A DNA stretch of 64,000 bases from Cryptosporidium bovis (Eukaryota; Apicomplexa; Conoidasida; Eucoccidiorida; Cryptosporidiidae), in assembly GCA_009768925.2 (NCBI GenBank), contig VHIT02000049.1, positions 1 to 64,000 on the forward strand, written 5' to 3'. Numbering within the stretch: the stretch's first letter is position 1; each line of letters opens with the position of its first letter. Of this stretch, positions 1 to 9,817 are shown piece after piece. The notes beneath the pieces were generated by a model. It saw nothing but the letters and a program-made list of their open reading frames with translations. It searched no databases and was not told the origin of the DNA. Made by a program: the position numbers and the translations under genes.

Positions 1-1
1 A

Positions 2-919
2 GTAAAACTGTCCAGAAATAAATCTAGAAAAGTAAAATCATCCAGAGGGAGGTATAGAGAAACTGAATCATCTAGAGATGAATCTATAAAGGTAGAACCA
101 TCCAGAGGGAGGTATAGAGAAATTGAATCATCTGGAGATGAATATACGAAAGTAGAACCATCCAGAGAGGGGTATAGAGAAACTGAATCATCTAGAGACG
201 AATCTATGAAGGTAGAACCATCCAGAGAGAGGTATAGAGAAACTGAATTATCCAGAGATGAATCTATGAAAGTAGAACCATCCAGAGATGAATATACGAA
301 GGTAGAACCATCCAGAGATGAATATACGAAGGTAGAACCATCCAGAGATGAATATACGAAGGTAGAACCATCCAGAGATGAATATACGAAGGTAGAACCA
401 TCCAGAGATGAATCTAGAAAAGTAAAACCATTTAAGAAGAGGTATAAAGAAGGATATAGAGCGATGGAATTGTCAGGAGAAAGGTATAAATCAAGATTAA
501 AATCGATTCAAAACAGAAAAAAATCCGAGTTAGAATCAAAATTAATACCAACAATAAAAAGACCAGAATTAGAAATATCAGAGGGAAGATTGGAATCTAT
601 ATCCAAATCAGCTTTGAATATAAAACACCAACAATATGAATCATATATTAATAATATAGCAATTAATAACACCTGCTATTACCAGGAAGATAAAAATATA
701 GACAAAGAAATAATAAATAGTATAATTAAATTAAAAGAACCACAAATATTTACAATGGGAATGCAAAACATTGAGAATAAAGTTTTATTTTGGAAAAATG
801 GAGATAATAAAAAATTAACTAGGGAAGTAAATGATGAAATAGTAGATCTGTTTATAGGAAAAAGTAGCTTAACTAAATCAATAGGTATAATAAGTGATAA
901 TGAAAATAGTGAAAATTGA
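2..919 (+). CDS. Lys/Glu/Arg repeat protein, 5' end outside window
   Basis: The reading frame is open from base 2, so this is the 3' part of a longer gene. The first ATG inside the window (206) is just an internal Met within the repeats. The visible 305 residues begin with tandem repeats: first 20-residue units ending in SSRDES or SSGDEYT, then five 10-residue units KVEPSRDEYT encoded by nearly identical 30-bp copies. After residue ~140 the repeats stop and a non-repetitive Lys/Ile/Asn-rich tail runs to the stop. No domain or transmembrane segment is visible in this part. The next genes all encode secreted proteins, so a surface or secreted repeat protein is plausible, but its N-terminus cannot be checked here. 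I do not recognise the family. Confidence 0.8.
   Translation, partial: VKLSRNKSRKVKSSRGRYRETESSRDESIKVEPSRGRYREIESSGDEYTKVEPSREGYRETESSRDESMKVEPSRERYRETELSRDESMKVEPSRDEYTKVEPSRDEYTKVEPSRDEYTKVEPSRDEYTKVEPSRDESRKVKPFKKRYKEGYRAMELSGERYKSRLKSIQNRKKSELESKLIPTIKRPELEISEGRLESISKSALNIKHQQYESYINNIAINNTCYYQEDKNIDKEIINSIIKLKEPQIFTMGMQNIENKVLFWKNGDNKKLTREVNDEIVDLFIGKSSLTKSIGIISDNENSEN
269..418 (+). repeat. Five tandem 30-bp coding repeats
   Basis: Five in-frame copies of a 30-bp unit encode KVEPSRDEYT (the last ends DESR). The copies are almost identical at the nucleotide level. They follow older, more divergent 60-bp units between bases 2 and 268, so the short unit seems to have expanded recently. Confidence 0.93.
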
Positions 920-1242
920 AATATAATAATGGATAACAATAATCTAAATCTAACTTCCTTTTTTCAACTAATTTTAAGCTATGTTACAAAGATATAATAA
1001 TAATTAGAATACATATAAATATATATGATGTTAAAGTGCTATATGAAAGTGAATGTAGATGAAAACAAATGGTTTTTATTAAGAAAAAATAAAGTTTCAA
1101 AAAAACGTTATTTAATTAACCATAAGTATACTATGAAACAGATATTAATGTTCTAAAATAAGGGGTTTCATTTTTCACTTTCTAAAAGAAAGTAAAACAA
1201 AGAAAAAATGACAAAATAGGATGTATTTTGTTTTGTTTCATC
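920..1242. other. Intergenic, convergent gene ends
   Basis: AT-rich spacer between the end of the repeat-protein gene and the 3' end of the minus-strand gene at 1243. It has A- and T-runs suitable for polyadenylation and nothing else I recognise. Confidence 0.6.
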
Positions 1243-2408
1243 CTAATCTCGGTTTTTCATTGAGAATATAATGTCTTTAATAGCTTGATCTGGATATAGT
1301 ACTTTATAACCAAGCATTCCTACCGGAATACTTGTACAATTTATGGATAAAAAAGGCTTATTATAGTTGAATTTAAAAAGTCCAAAATTATAATTTGAAC
1401 TAATGGGATTGAATGTAGCAATTCCAGTACATAAGGATCTTATAACATCTCTATTTATTACTCTTTGATAATTATTTTGAGTTGTAGAATTTTTATTGTA
1501 AATTTTAGTTTGACAAGTAATTGTTCCTATAATAGAAAATCCAATAACCTCAAATGTTTTCCCAGAATATAATCTGCTTATTATACATTCTGAATCGAAA
1601 TGTTTTTTCTTAAGATGATAATTAATCACTGTTCCATTATCAATGAATGGATTAAGGTAGTTGAGATCTTTTTGATTGTTCGTATTGTTATTATATATAT
1701 TAGCTTGAGTGGAGTTTGAAGTAAAGTTTGAGATAAGTTTTGAATCAAATATAGTGCTATTAAATATATTTAGTTGATTTTCCGGTATTTTTGGATATTT
1801 ATATGGTATTCCATTATAATCAGGATATTTAACAATGCAATTTTGAATTAAAAAAATATCATTTTTTTTTAAAGATATATAGTTACTTGGATAAAATGGA
1901 TAAGCTATTTGTATTTCACCAAAACAAAATGAAAATACCGGAAATTCACCTTTAATCTCTTTATATTTACATATCAATGAGCCTATAATCTATTTATGGA
2001 CAAAAAATAAAAGGACAAAGAAGTGTTTTTCAATTAGTTATTTTATTGAAAAAGGGAAATTTAAATTTAACTCACCTCTTTTCTTTTAACTAACATGGGA
2101 AACGCCACTTTATTATATTTATATTTAAACCCACAATATTCGATATATTCCATAACAATATAAGTGACAAGTAGTCTCCCAAGTATTGTATTGTTCAAAA
2201 TTGTGTCATAAACCTGAATATCTGAATTTAATTTTAAATTGCTGAAGTCAGGAGGCTTGTTCAATCCTAAATAGTCAAGTAATAAAGGTTTTGAAAGCTC
2301 CATTATAAGTTGCTCCTGCGATATATCACTGTTATTACATAATACCAAAATTTTAATCGATATTATGAAGAGTAAACATATTAAAAATGACTTCACTAAT
2401 TTAAGCAT
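1243..2408 (-). CDS. Secreted Cys-module protein, two exons
   Basis: Exon 1 is 2408..2076 (ATG at 2408) and exon 2 is 1989..1243. The 86-bp intron (2075..1990) has a GTGAGTT donor directly after a GAG codon and an AAATAG acceptor, and joins the exons in phase 0, giving about 359 residues. A nearer TAG at 1983 would break the frame. Residues 1-24 form a signal peptide (basic start, then SFLICLLFIISIKILVLC). Exon 2 has a CFGEIQIAYP...C stretch that matches the PCIGKVEYP...C stretch of the divergently transcribed neighbour at 3228, and a second possible module, CTGIATFNP...C. There are several Asn-X-Ser/Thr sites, and the even spread of Cys suggests disulfides. There is no C-terminal TM, so it is probably secreted. 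Function unknown. Confidence 0.8.
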
Positions 2409-3227
2409 TTAGGTACTAAGCGTATATTTATAAATCTATTTGTTTATTATCTTTAAATATATTTAAAGTAACTGCAAATGAAGTGATGTGAAACTCAAGA
2501 TCATTTAAAACAGAAAATAATTAAAAACTGGAATTGAGAAATAGACATTGAATTTGTAATTATAATTTTATAAAATACAGGATAATTTCCAGTAAATCAC
2601 ATTTCCTTGTAAATGAATATATATGGGTATCGGTTAAATGTGTCAATAAATCTTGTAAACTTGCCAAAAAAAGGACAAAAACGTAATTCTTTAGATATGG
2701 TTTAACATTAAACTATAAATTATATCTGTAAATAAGGTATTTCAAAAATATTAAATAAAAAAGATTTTTTATTTAATCATTCATTAATGCAAAATAACCG
2801 AGAGAAATGCAGCGGCAAAATAGCTAATGGTAACTTGATTTTTTTAAAGATAAACCGGAATATGTAAAGTTTGCTTGTATATCTAATATACGTAAAAAAA
2901 TAAAAAGATATCAAAAATAAAGCAATACATATAATTTAAATTATAACTGGGTCTTTAATTGTATTCAAAGTGATAAATTAGATCCCTAGTTCCAGATATA
3001 TAAGTTATCTTAAATTTATTTACATATTACATACAAATATTATGCTGGTACCTTTTTTTCATAAGGAAAAAAAGAATGTTTTTTGTCAAGTAGCATAATA
3101 ATTTGAGACAACAGTTTTTGGATCAAAAGTTTTTTAATGAAAAACAGACATGATCTAAAAAAATAATGATAGTTTGACGTCGAAAAGAACCAAAGGAACG
3201 TTAGTTTTTAGAACAAAGAAAGTCAGA
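2409..3227. promoter_or_regulatory. Divergent promoter region of the paired secreted genes
   Basis: This 819-bp spacer separates the start codons of two head-to-head genes, so it must hold both promoters. It is AT-rich with T- and A-runs. I see no TGCATGCA or GGCGCC-type site. The ATG at 3167 opens only a three-codon frame and is not the downstream start. Confidence 0.5.
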
Positions 3228-5039
3228 ATGTCACTTGAAGTCATAATAAGTAAAAGCTGTAGAAAAGTTAGAGTGTTGTGTATACTTCTATTTCTGACGT
3301 TATTTACCATTAGTATAAGAGAATCATATTGTTCTGTTACAGGAAGTATAATAGAAGCAGTGAAGAGACAAAGGAACAGATTAAAACCATATGAAGAAAG
3401 AAAACCAAAGTTAGGTTGTCAAGATAGTATATCCCCATATGTAAAAAGACAGTTATATTGGTACTATAAGAATTTAGTGGCACAAAAAGAGATTAACAAA
3501 ATATGGAATAAAGGTGAAAAGTTTTCAGTAGACAATATCACAGATGATAGTATATTTTTGTCAGAATTTCTTCTGCCAACTAGTTCAGATACTTTAAAGT
3601 TTGGTAAATTTTTAGACAGTGGAAAAAAAGAGGAAATAAACGGTACTGAAAAATTATATGTAGACTATTCAACGCCATTATTGTACAATGTATCGCAATT
3701 AAGACAAGGATTAACTGGAATAGTACTAGATGGAATGGTAGGAAAACAAATTAAGGTCGAAATAAACGATTTTGGGAGAATATTAGATAGAAACGAAACA
3801 GATATTAAGTCTGTGGATAATAGTGGAACTAAATCAGACTTTTCTCATAATAGTAATTATATATGGGGAACTTTGGTTTCTCCTTGTGATGGGCAAGTTC
3901 AATTTAATTTAGCACTTGACAACTCGACTCAATACGAAGAAAATGTGTCTTTATACATTGTTTACTGTGATTCTGGTGGAGTCAGAGAAAGATATAGTAA
4001 ATTTGGGGGAAGGGTAACAGAATTCTTAAATGGTAGATACGGAGTAAGGAATTTTAAAGAGAATGAATGTGTTTACAAGGAAATGAGTCATGAAAAAAAT
4101 AATGGTTATGTATTTAGAAAAGAGAAAAATTCAGTGAATAAAAACACAATTATAGACTTAAAGAAAAGATATAATGTCAACAGAGGGGACGTATTAATGA
4201 AAATAGTTGAGTATTACAACCCTCCAATATTTGAGGAGGATTTAACAATAATACCAATATTTATGCCTTGTGAAGGAACGATAGCCTGGGATAAGAAGCA
4301 AAAGCATATTTTTACGAAAGGAGAAAGAATATTAGAGTTTAGATGTCATGGAGAGACTAAAATTAGACAGTTAATCTCACCTGGAAGGGGTTATACAGAG
4401 TTCGTGAATGAAGAGGACAAAAGAATTATGGGACTAATAGAGTCTATAAAATCTCAGGGGTTTCCTGGTGGTTATCTAAGCAATGGAGATGAATTGGAGT
4501 TAGATTCAACTAATAAATTGAGTACAAGAACAATACCTATTGGTTACTTGATTGGTTTAATGAAGCTTGAAGTAAATTATGGAAAAAAATATGAAAAAAA
4601 TATACACAAATTTGATGATGAGCCAATTCTAGTTAAAATGCCATGCATAGGAAAAGTCGAATATCCAATTTTAAAAGACAATTTTATGCTTAGAGACGAG
4701 GTAAGTTGAAAATAAATAACTTTTTTTTAGAAAAAAATCACAAAATAAATTATTGCTTCTAAAATATTTATTTGTCAGGTATTATACCTAGTAAGATGTA
4801 AAGATAGTAAAACCAAAATTATTGTTGAAACAAACAATGTACAGGGAACTGTGCAATTGCTAGTTGATAACCAGAATTTGGTAGAAAAAGACGTCTATAT
4901 TTTAAGAATTATTCCGAAAGACTTGTCTGAAATAGATCTAAACACTAATAAAGAGTTTCCAAATTGCAGAAATGATTTATCACTTTCAGAAACAGATCCT
5001 ATTACGAATTTATATTTGGAAAGGAACAGGGATGGGTAA
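3228..5039 (+). CDS. Secreted protein with three lipoyl-like modules, two exons
   Basis: Exon 1 is 3228..4700 and exon 2 is 4779..5039. The 78-bp intron has a GAG/GTAAGT donor and a TTTGTCAG acceptor, in phase 0, and the product is 577 residues. The ATG at 3228 is the first in-frame Met. A hydrophobic signal segment (VLCILLFLTLFTISI) follows within ~30 residues. Three units about 125 residues apart begin at residues ~219 (SPCDGQVQF), ~347 (MPCEGTIAW) and ~472 (MPCIGKVEY). Each has a second Cys 25-30 residues later and then a GxV-type strand. Unit 3 lines up by eye with the two halves of a biotinyl/lipoyl domain, and a Lys (KDSKTK) falls near the attachment position, but the DKA or MKM signature is absent. 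Splicing is needed to complete unit 3. Function unknown; a structural sandwich-barrel fold is inferred. Confidence 0.85.
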
Positions 5040-5322
5040 TATGATTACTATTTTACTTTGAAGCGAGCATCATGCATTTAACATTGCATTAGTATTTGAA
5101 ATGAATCTATAATGTGTTATTAAATGTTATCTGAACAACTATTATCAGGATGTGATGAAGTAAATAGGGTTAAATAAAAAAAAAGCGAATTAATATGCTG
5201 CTATTTACAAAGATCCTAGTACATTAAAAATGCATAGTTACCTAATGAATTACAAATAAACTAGATTATCAGTATATTTTGCAAACCTTTTAAGATATAT
5301 TTCATATACAACTTTTACATTG

Positions 5323-6627
5323 TCAGGGATGCTTGTTTTGCATTTCCCTTAGATACCAAGAAATAATAATGTAAAAGAGTATTATGAAAGATGAGAACAT
5401 AGTTATAAGTAGTAGCGTGACAATCATGATTTTTTTACTTCTTGATTTTTCCTCTTCTGATGAATCATTATCATTTACAGGATCATCACTTGCTTCCTGG
5501 TGAGTTTGAATCGCTTTTATGTGTAACTTTGGCAAAACTATATTTCCTTGTGAATTGCTTGAAAAGTATAACTTTGTGTCATTATGTGGCAAATACATAA
5601 ACGATAGTTTGTGTTGATCTATATTTATTTTATTATCATTAATGTATATGTTACTGTCTCTATAAATACTACTAATTTTATTTATACTAGTATTACCATC
5701 TCGATCAACATTTTCTTTAGAACCGTGTTCACAAGTTAGTTTATCCTTAAATGTAGTAATACCGTATCTAGCATAGTACTGATTTGCATTCTGTCTAGAG
5801 AGGGTAACATTATCTCTAAAAACTGGAACAAACTGTCTTATGTCTCGACTCTTAATTCCCTTATATTTATTAGCTATTCTCCTTGCAACGCCACTTTTAC
5901 CCGTACCTCTAGTTCCAGTTAAAAGTTCATCATTATCTTTAAAGTAACCTGCCACTAACAAAAAGCTTATGCTTTGGTATTGCCTACTTGAAAGCAAAGA
6001 CGAGTCTAAGTCCTCATTTATTGTATCATTCTCATAATTAATCTCACTCTGGATATTTTCTGAAAACGACATCGGTGACCCTCCACTTTTCCCTCTTATA
6101 TTCTTCAGTGTAAAAAATGCAAATTTATCTCTAGTTCTGGTTTTCATAATATTCTCATCAAATTTAAGATGCATTTCTATTTCCACTTCAACTATTCTCG
6201 ATATAAATCTAGAGAAACTCGTTAAATTATACTCGACTAACACACCCTCATACGGCTTATAAAGATCTATGCCACTATCTTTCTCGCTAAGTATTGATTC
6301 AGATATAATTTCATCCGATTCTCCAAATGAATCAAGCCCTATTATTGGTATTTTACCATTGGTCAAGTTACCATTATAATCAATAGTATCTATTTTATCA
6401 TTGTGTATTGTCCACACTTTACATGGTTCGAATAATCCATCTCTTAGTCTTTTAGAACGATCCAAATTAGAATCTGGTTCAGAACTTGGATCATTGATTC
6501 CTATTCCAGGTTGTTTTATATTGTTATTTCCTAAAGATTCGACAAAAATATACCTCAAGTCTCTCTCATTTAACAAAACGTTGAATGAAAATAATGCTAA
6601 TAACACCAATTTAAATTTTTTTGTCAT
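5323..6627 (-). CDS. Type I membrane protein, unknown
   Basis: 434 residues, single exon, ATG at 6627. It starts with a signal peptide (KFKLVLLALFSFNVLL) and ends with one strong transmembrane helix at residues ~400-424 (IMIVTLLLITMFSSFIILFY), followed by a short tail YLREMQNKHP. The ectodomain is Asp/Asn/Ser-rich with many N-glycosylation sequons and few Cys. One stretch, YKPYEGVLVEY, recalls the CxGxV strand of the two neighbouring secreted genes but lacks the Cys, so a relation is only possible. A run of acidic and Ser residues precedes the helix. Next to the other secreted genes it fits a surface or secretory-organelle protein. I recognise no family. Confidence 0.82.
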   Translation of the reverse strand: MTKKFKLVLLALFSFNVLLNERDLRYIFVESLGNNNIKQPGIGINDPSSEPDSNLDRSKRLRDGLFEPCKVWTIHNDKIDTIDYNGNLTNGKIPIIGLDSFGESDEIISESILSEKDSGIDLYKPYEGVLVEYNLTSFSRFISRIVEVEIEMHLKFDENIMKTRTRDKFAFFTLKNIRGKSGGSPMSFSENIQSEINYENDTINEDLDSSLLSSRQYQSISFLLVAGYFKDNDELLTGTRGTGKSGVARRIANKYKGIKSRDIRQFVPVFRDNVTLSRQNANQYYARYGITTFKDKLTCEHGSKENVDRDGNTSINKISSIYRDSNIYINDNKINIDQHKLSFMYLPHNDTKLYFSSNSQGNIVLPKLHIKAIQTHQEASDDPVNDNDSSEEEKSRSKKIMIVTLLLITMFSSFIILFYIIISWYLREMQNKHP

Positions 6628-6990
6628 TATTTTCTATTTTTGGGACAAATTTTATGATAAAACCAACTAATAATACGTAAATAATGTAAACATATATACA
6701 TTAATACATAAATACGATATCGTACGTTTTAAAGTTGACTAAAAATATATACTCGACGACCCAATCTGAATGATGTAAACATGCATATAATAGTGCTGTA
6801 CGTTTGCGTTTAAATTCAACTCTAAACAACCGACTTTGGGTATTTTCACTGAAAATAAGTCAAATTCCACAGAAAAAAACGATGTAAATAATAAGCTCAC
6901 CAGGAACCAACTAATTTATTTATTTTTTTCCAAAAAAAGTCTGAGACCAATTACTTTCTTTTATTATTACTATGCCTATAAGTAAGTAAT

Positions 6991-7070
6991 CTGACGTGTT
7001 TTAAACAAACAAAAGGAACTCGCAAAATTAACGGCCTCCCGTCAGAATTATGCCCTCTGGAACACGTCAG
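6991..7070. repeat. 80-bp element with 10-bp terminal inverted repeats
   Basis: CTGACGTGTT at 6991-7000 and its exact reverse complement AACACGTCAG at 7061-7070 bracket a GC-elevated 60-bp core. The core has another CGTCAG at 7040-7045 that could pair alternatively with the first arm. It may be a hairpin RNA, a small mobile remnant or a protein-binding site. Confidence 0.55.
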
Positions 7071-7364
7071 CTATTTATGTGTTTTATTGTCTAACTCATA
7101 AATATTCTGCTTCAACTATTCATTCCCATTACCACCTTTTTTAAATGCATTACTAATCCTCGAAAAATAGTATTGCCGCCTACATAAGATTCTATTATTA
7201 TCCCATTATTTATGCTAAATTTGCATGGGAAGAGGCCTAAGCGCCAATATAATTTATTGCCCGCGCAGTGCCGAAGGTGTAAAAGTGGTCAAACAGCTAC
7301 TCGTTAAATGTAAGTAGGTAAGTATTTCTATATCAGGGCATAAAATGTTGTATAATAACTTGAC

Positions 7365-7607
7365 TTAGAAAGATAGACCACTTATAAGGACATGAACACC
7401 GAACGTAGTGGGAATGGAAAAAGACGCACTTGTTAATTGGGGAGTAATAGTGAGAATGAAGAATGTACAGAGTAGACTAAGGATGGGGAGTACGAAAAAT
7501 GAGAGATAGAACATAGAACAGAGTGTGCGATTTATACATTCTCCAGTATAGAAGACAAAATTCTGCGAGTAAATCGTATTTTTTGAATTTAATACAAAAT
7601 GTTGCAT
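7365..7607 (-). CDS. Candidate small membrane protein
   Basis: An 80-codon frame from a true ATG at 7607, on the same strand as its neighbours. Its base composition is less AT-rich than the surrounding spacer. The middle of the product is hydrophobic (MFYLSFFVLPILSLLCTFF), so it could be a single-pass membrane protein. There is no homology I recognise, and a chance ORF within a GC-elevated non-coding block is equally possible. Confidence 0.25.
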   Translation of the reverse strand: MQHFVLNSKNTIYSQNFVFYTGECINRTLCSMFYLSFFVLPILSLLCTFFILTITPQLTSASFSIPTTFGVHVLISGLSF

Positions 7608-7818
7608 AAGGCGTTTTTAATTAGAAGTGCAAACATTTACACAAACAAGGAAAACATTTAAAAACAAATAAACTTTTCAAAATGTTGTTTATGGATAATA
7701 TTTTGCCTATTTGTTTATTCTCCGGATAAATCCATCAATATGGGGAATAAATGAAATCTAAAAACGGCAAATGGATTCCTAAACATTAATATAGAACAAT
7801 TTTTAAAGTACTTTGTCC

Positions 7819-9201
7819 CTAGACTTTGTTACCTAGAAGAGGCACATTCTCAATTTTTTGAGATGATTCTTTATTCTTGTTTTGGAAGTAAAGAGCAATA
7901 GAAACACCAATAATGACGAAAATAATAGCAACTCCAGTAATAGTGTACATCCATGTTGAATTTGACTCGATTGTTTGTTTAAGTCCAATCTTAAGTATTG
8001 GTCCAACTTGATCTAAATTTGACAATATACCAAACTGCGTTCCAGTGTCACCTGGCTCTAACAGTATCCTAAAATTGCTTGTATTAAATTGTTGCAATAT
8101 TACTGGAATTTGAGAGGAAATTGCACCCAATGAAATCGTGTCAGACTTAGATTGAGCCTTTTTACCCAATTTGCTTTCTATTGAATCAAATTTTGATATT
8201 TCTGTCAACCTTACTTGTGAATTCTCTAAATTTACAGTTGGATCTAAAATAGTTATTTTTATATTTTGTGGTGTTATTCCCGTATATCTGGTTATTACTA
8301 AGTCTGATTCTGATATTAGTGGTATTTTATTTGAAAGTATATTAGTAGATAGGTCAAATGTCATTATTACAGACTTTTCTTGCTTATTATCATCCATATC
8401 ACTTTCATTTTCGGTTTCCTCTTTCATTTCTATTTGAAATTGCTTCTCATCACTTGAAAATGGTTTTATTATCGTGTTTACCAACTGATTTATACTTGAT
8501 ATACCTATTGAATACTCATTTTCTCCTGTAATATTCACACTTGCTTTGGATCTGTCATCATCAATCGTCTCACTCAATATATTATATTTACTCTCGTCTT
8601 CCTCATTATTATTCACGTCAATCGATTTTTTACTCCCACTTAGACTGTGGTGGTTTACTGATCCTTTTTCCATCATTTCTCCTTGTTTAAACTCTTCTAA
8701 TATCTTTAATTCGTGTAACTCATCCTCCTCCTTTATTTTGTCTCTTCCTTTGTTGTTTATTTGCAGTTCATCAGTCTGAGTTGACTTCTCATCCAGAATA
8801 GCTGATTTTTCCTCATTTCTTGTTTCATAAGTACCCTCGTTGATATCTGCCATGGCCTTTGCTTCTGGTTTGTCGTACTTCGATTCAGCCTCTGCGTCTG
8901 AATCAGATTCTGTTTCAATCATTTCTGATTTGACATCTTTTTCAGACTCTAGCATACTTGAAATTGTATAGTTCTCAGGAGGTACTTCTGTAGCATTTGC
9001 TGAAATTAAATCTGCAGTAGACTCAGTTTTTGAGTTTTCATACAGTGGCTCGGAATCCTCCTCAATCATGGTTTCATTAACTTCACGAGATGATGCATCT
9101 TCACTGCTTGCCCTTATTGCAGTTACACCACAATCTTTCGCACATATTATTGTTAATGAACAAAATAAAAATAATCGGATAAATAACAATGCTATTCTCA
9201 T
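7819..9201 (-). CDS. Acidic type I membrane protein, unknown
   Basis: 460 residues, single exon, ATG at 9201. An N-terminal signal peptide (IALLFIRLFLFCSLTIICA) is followed by a very acidic region to residue ~270, rich in Glu, Ser, Asp and Thr with almost no Cys. Residues ~275-415 are less biased and could fold into beta strands. One transmembrane helix lies near residues 427-447 (ITGVAIIFVIIGVSIALYF), followed by a short cytoplasmic tail ending LLGNKV. The layout (signal, acidic ectodomain, one TM, short tail) resembles other apicomplexan surface or microneme-type proteins, but no adhesive domain is visible. Function unknown. Confidence 0.83.
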   Translation of the reverse strand: MRIALLFIRLFLFCSLTIICAKDCGVTAIRASSEDASSREVNETMIEEDSEPLYENSKTESTADLISANATEVPPENYTISSMLESEKDVKSEMIETESDSDAEAESKYDKPEAKAMADINEGTYETRNEEKSAILDEKSTQTDELQINNKGRDKIKEEDELHELKILEEFKQGEMMEKGSVNHHSLSGSKKSIDVNNNEEDESKYNILSETIDDDRSKASVNITGENEYSIGISSINQLVNTIIKPFSSDEKQFQIEMKEETENESDMDDNKQEKSVIMTFDLSTNILSNKIPLISESDLVITRYTGITPQNIKITILDPTVNLENSQVRLTEISKFDSIESKLGKKAQSKSDTISLGAISSQIPVILQQFNTSNFRILLEPGDTGTQFGILSNLDQVGPILKIGLKQTIESNSTWMYTITGVAIIFVIIGVSIALYFQNKNKESSQKIENVPLLGNKV

Positions 9202-9817
9202 TGTTCATGTATTATAAGTTCAATAAATGCTTTTAAAAAATATCTTTAAAGTTTCTGTATTAACCAATTATTTCTCCTTATCATATATTCAACTATATAT
9301 ATAATATTATATTTATTGAACTATTTGCTTACTAATGAACCACAAATTGCTCCTACTATCCTCTAAATCCCTCTCGATTAAATATTAAAATAATATATGT
9401 ATATAAAAATTTACTTTTTTATTGTATTTGTACCCTTTATGTGATTTTATGTATTTGGGTGAGTGACACTAATGTAATTTACACCCTTTTTTTTGCTCAT
9501 AAAATATATATTAAAACATAATCAAATTATGTTCCACACAACCCTAAAAAATGATCAAATTGGCCAAAACATATGTTATTAACATCTGTATTTCGATTGC
9601 CCTGTCCTGTTAACTGTTACACTGTTGTGTATTCTTTAAAAAATATATAAAAGCTACGACTTACTTTTTATTTGTTTAAAATATATCTTGCCGCCGAAAT
9701 ATTGATACTTTGGCACACTTGAAATTGATAAAGGGAGGAAATAAAGAAGAAAATGGATGTAAATATATACGAATTATACCTAGTCACTCAGTAAATTATA
9801 TCACTTGCATTTTCTAT
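9202..9817. promoter_or_regulatory. Upstream region of the 9201 gene
   Basis: 616-bp spacer between the 3' end of the gene at 9818 and the start of the gene at 9201, both minus strand. It is AT-rich, with one GC-rich element (9687-9699) about 490 bp upstream of the 9201 start. A 60-codon frame at 9710 overlaps the end of the 9818 gene and looks spurious. Confidence 0.5.
9687..9699. promoter_or_regulatory. E2F-like CTTGCCGCCGAAA element
   Basis: A GC-rich word in AT-rich spacer. Reverse-complemented it reads TTTCGGCGGCAAG, matching the TTGGCGGCAA words at 12025-12039 and 50415-50424. It resembles E2F/DP sites (TTTSSCGC-type). Binding is inferred from sequence only. Confidence 0.35.

Larger units (their letters stand above)
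6628..7818. other. Intergenic with GC-elevated block
   Basis: 1.2 kb upstream of the 6627 start. Bases ~6990-7610 are clearly richer in G+C than other spacers and contain an 80-bp element bounded by inverted repeats (6991-7070), a block with GGCCTAAGCGCC and CCCGCGCAGTGCCG (about 7230-7270), and a small ORF (7365-7607). No tRNA or snRNA match was recognised. Confidence 0.5.

Noticed and set aside
3174-3227. Upstream TTG start for the lipoyl-like secreted gene
   Set aside because: It would place 18 charged residues before the signal peptide; the ATG at 3228 is a normal start.
5040-5322. Extra coding exon between 5040 and 5322
   Set aside because: Many stops in all frames; just a convergent 3' spacer.
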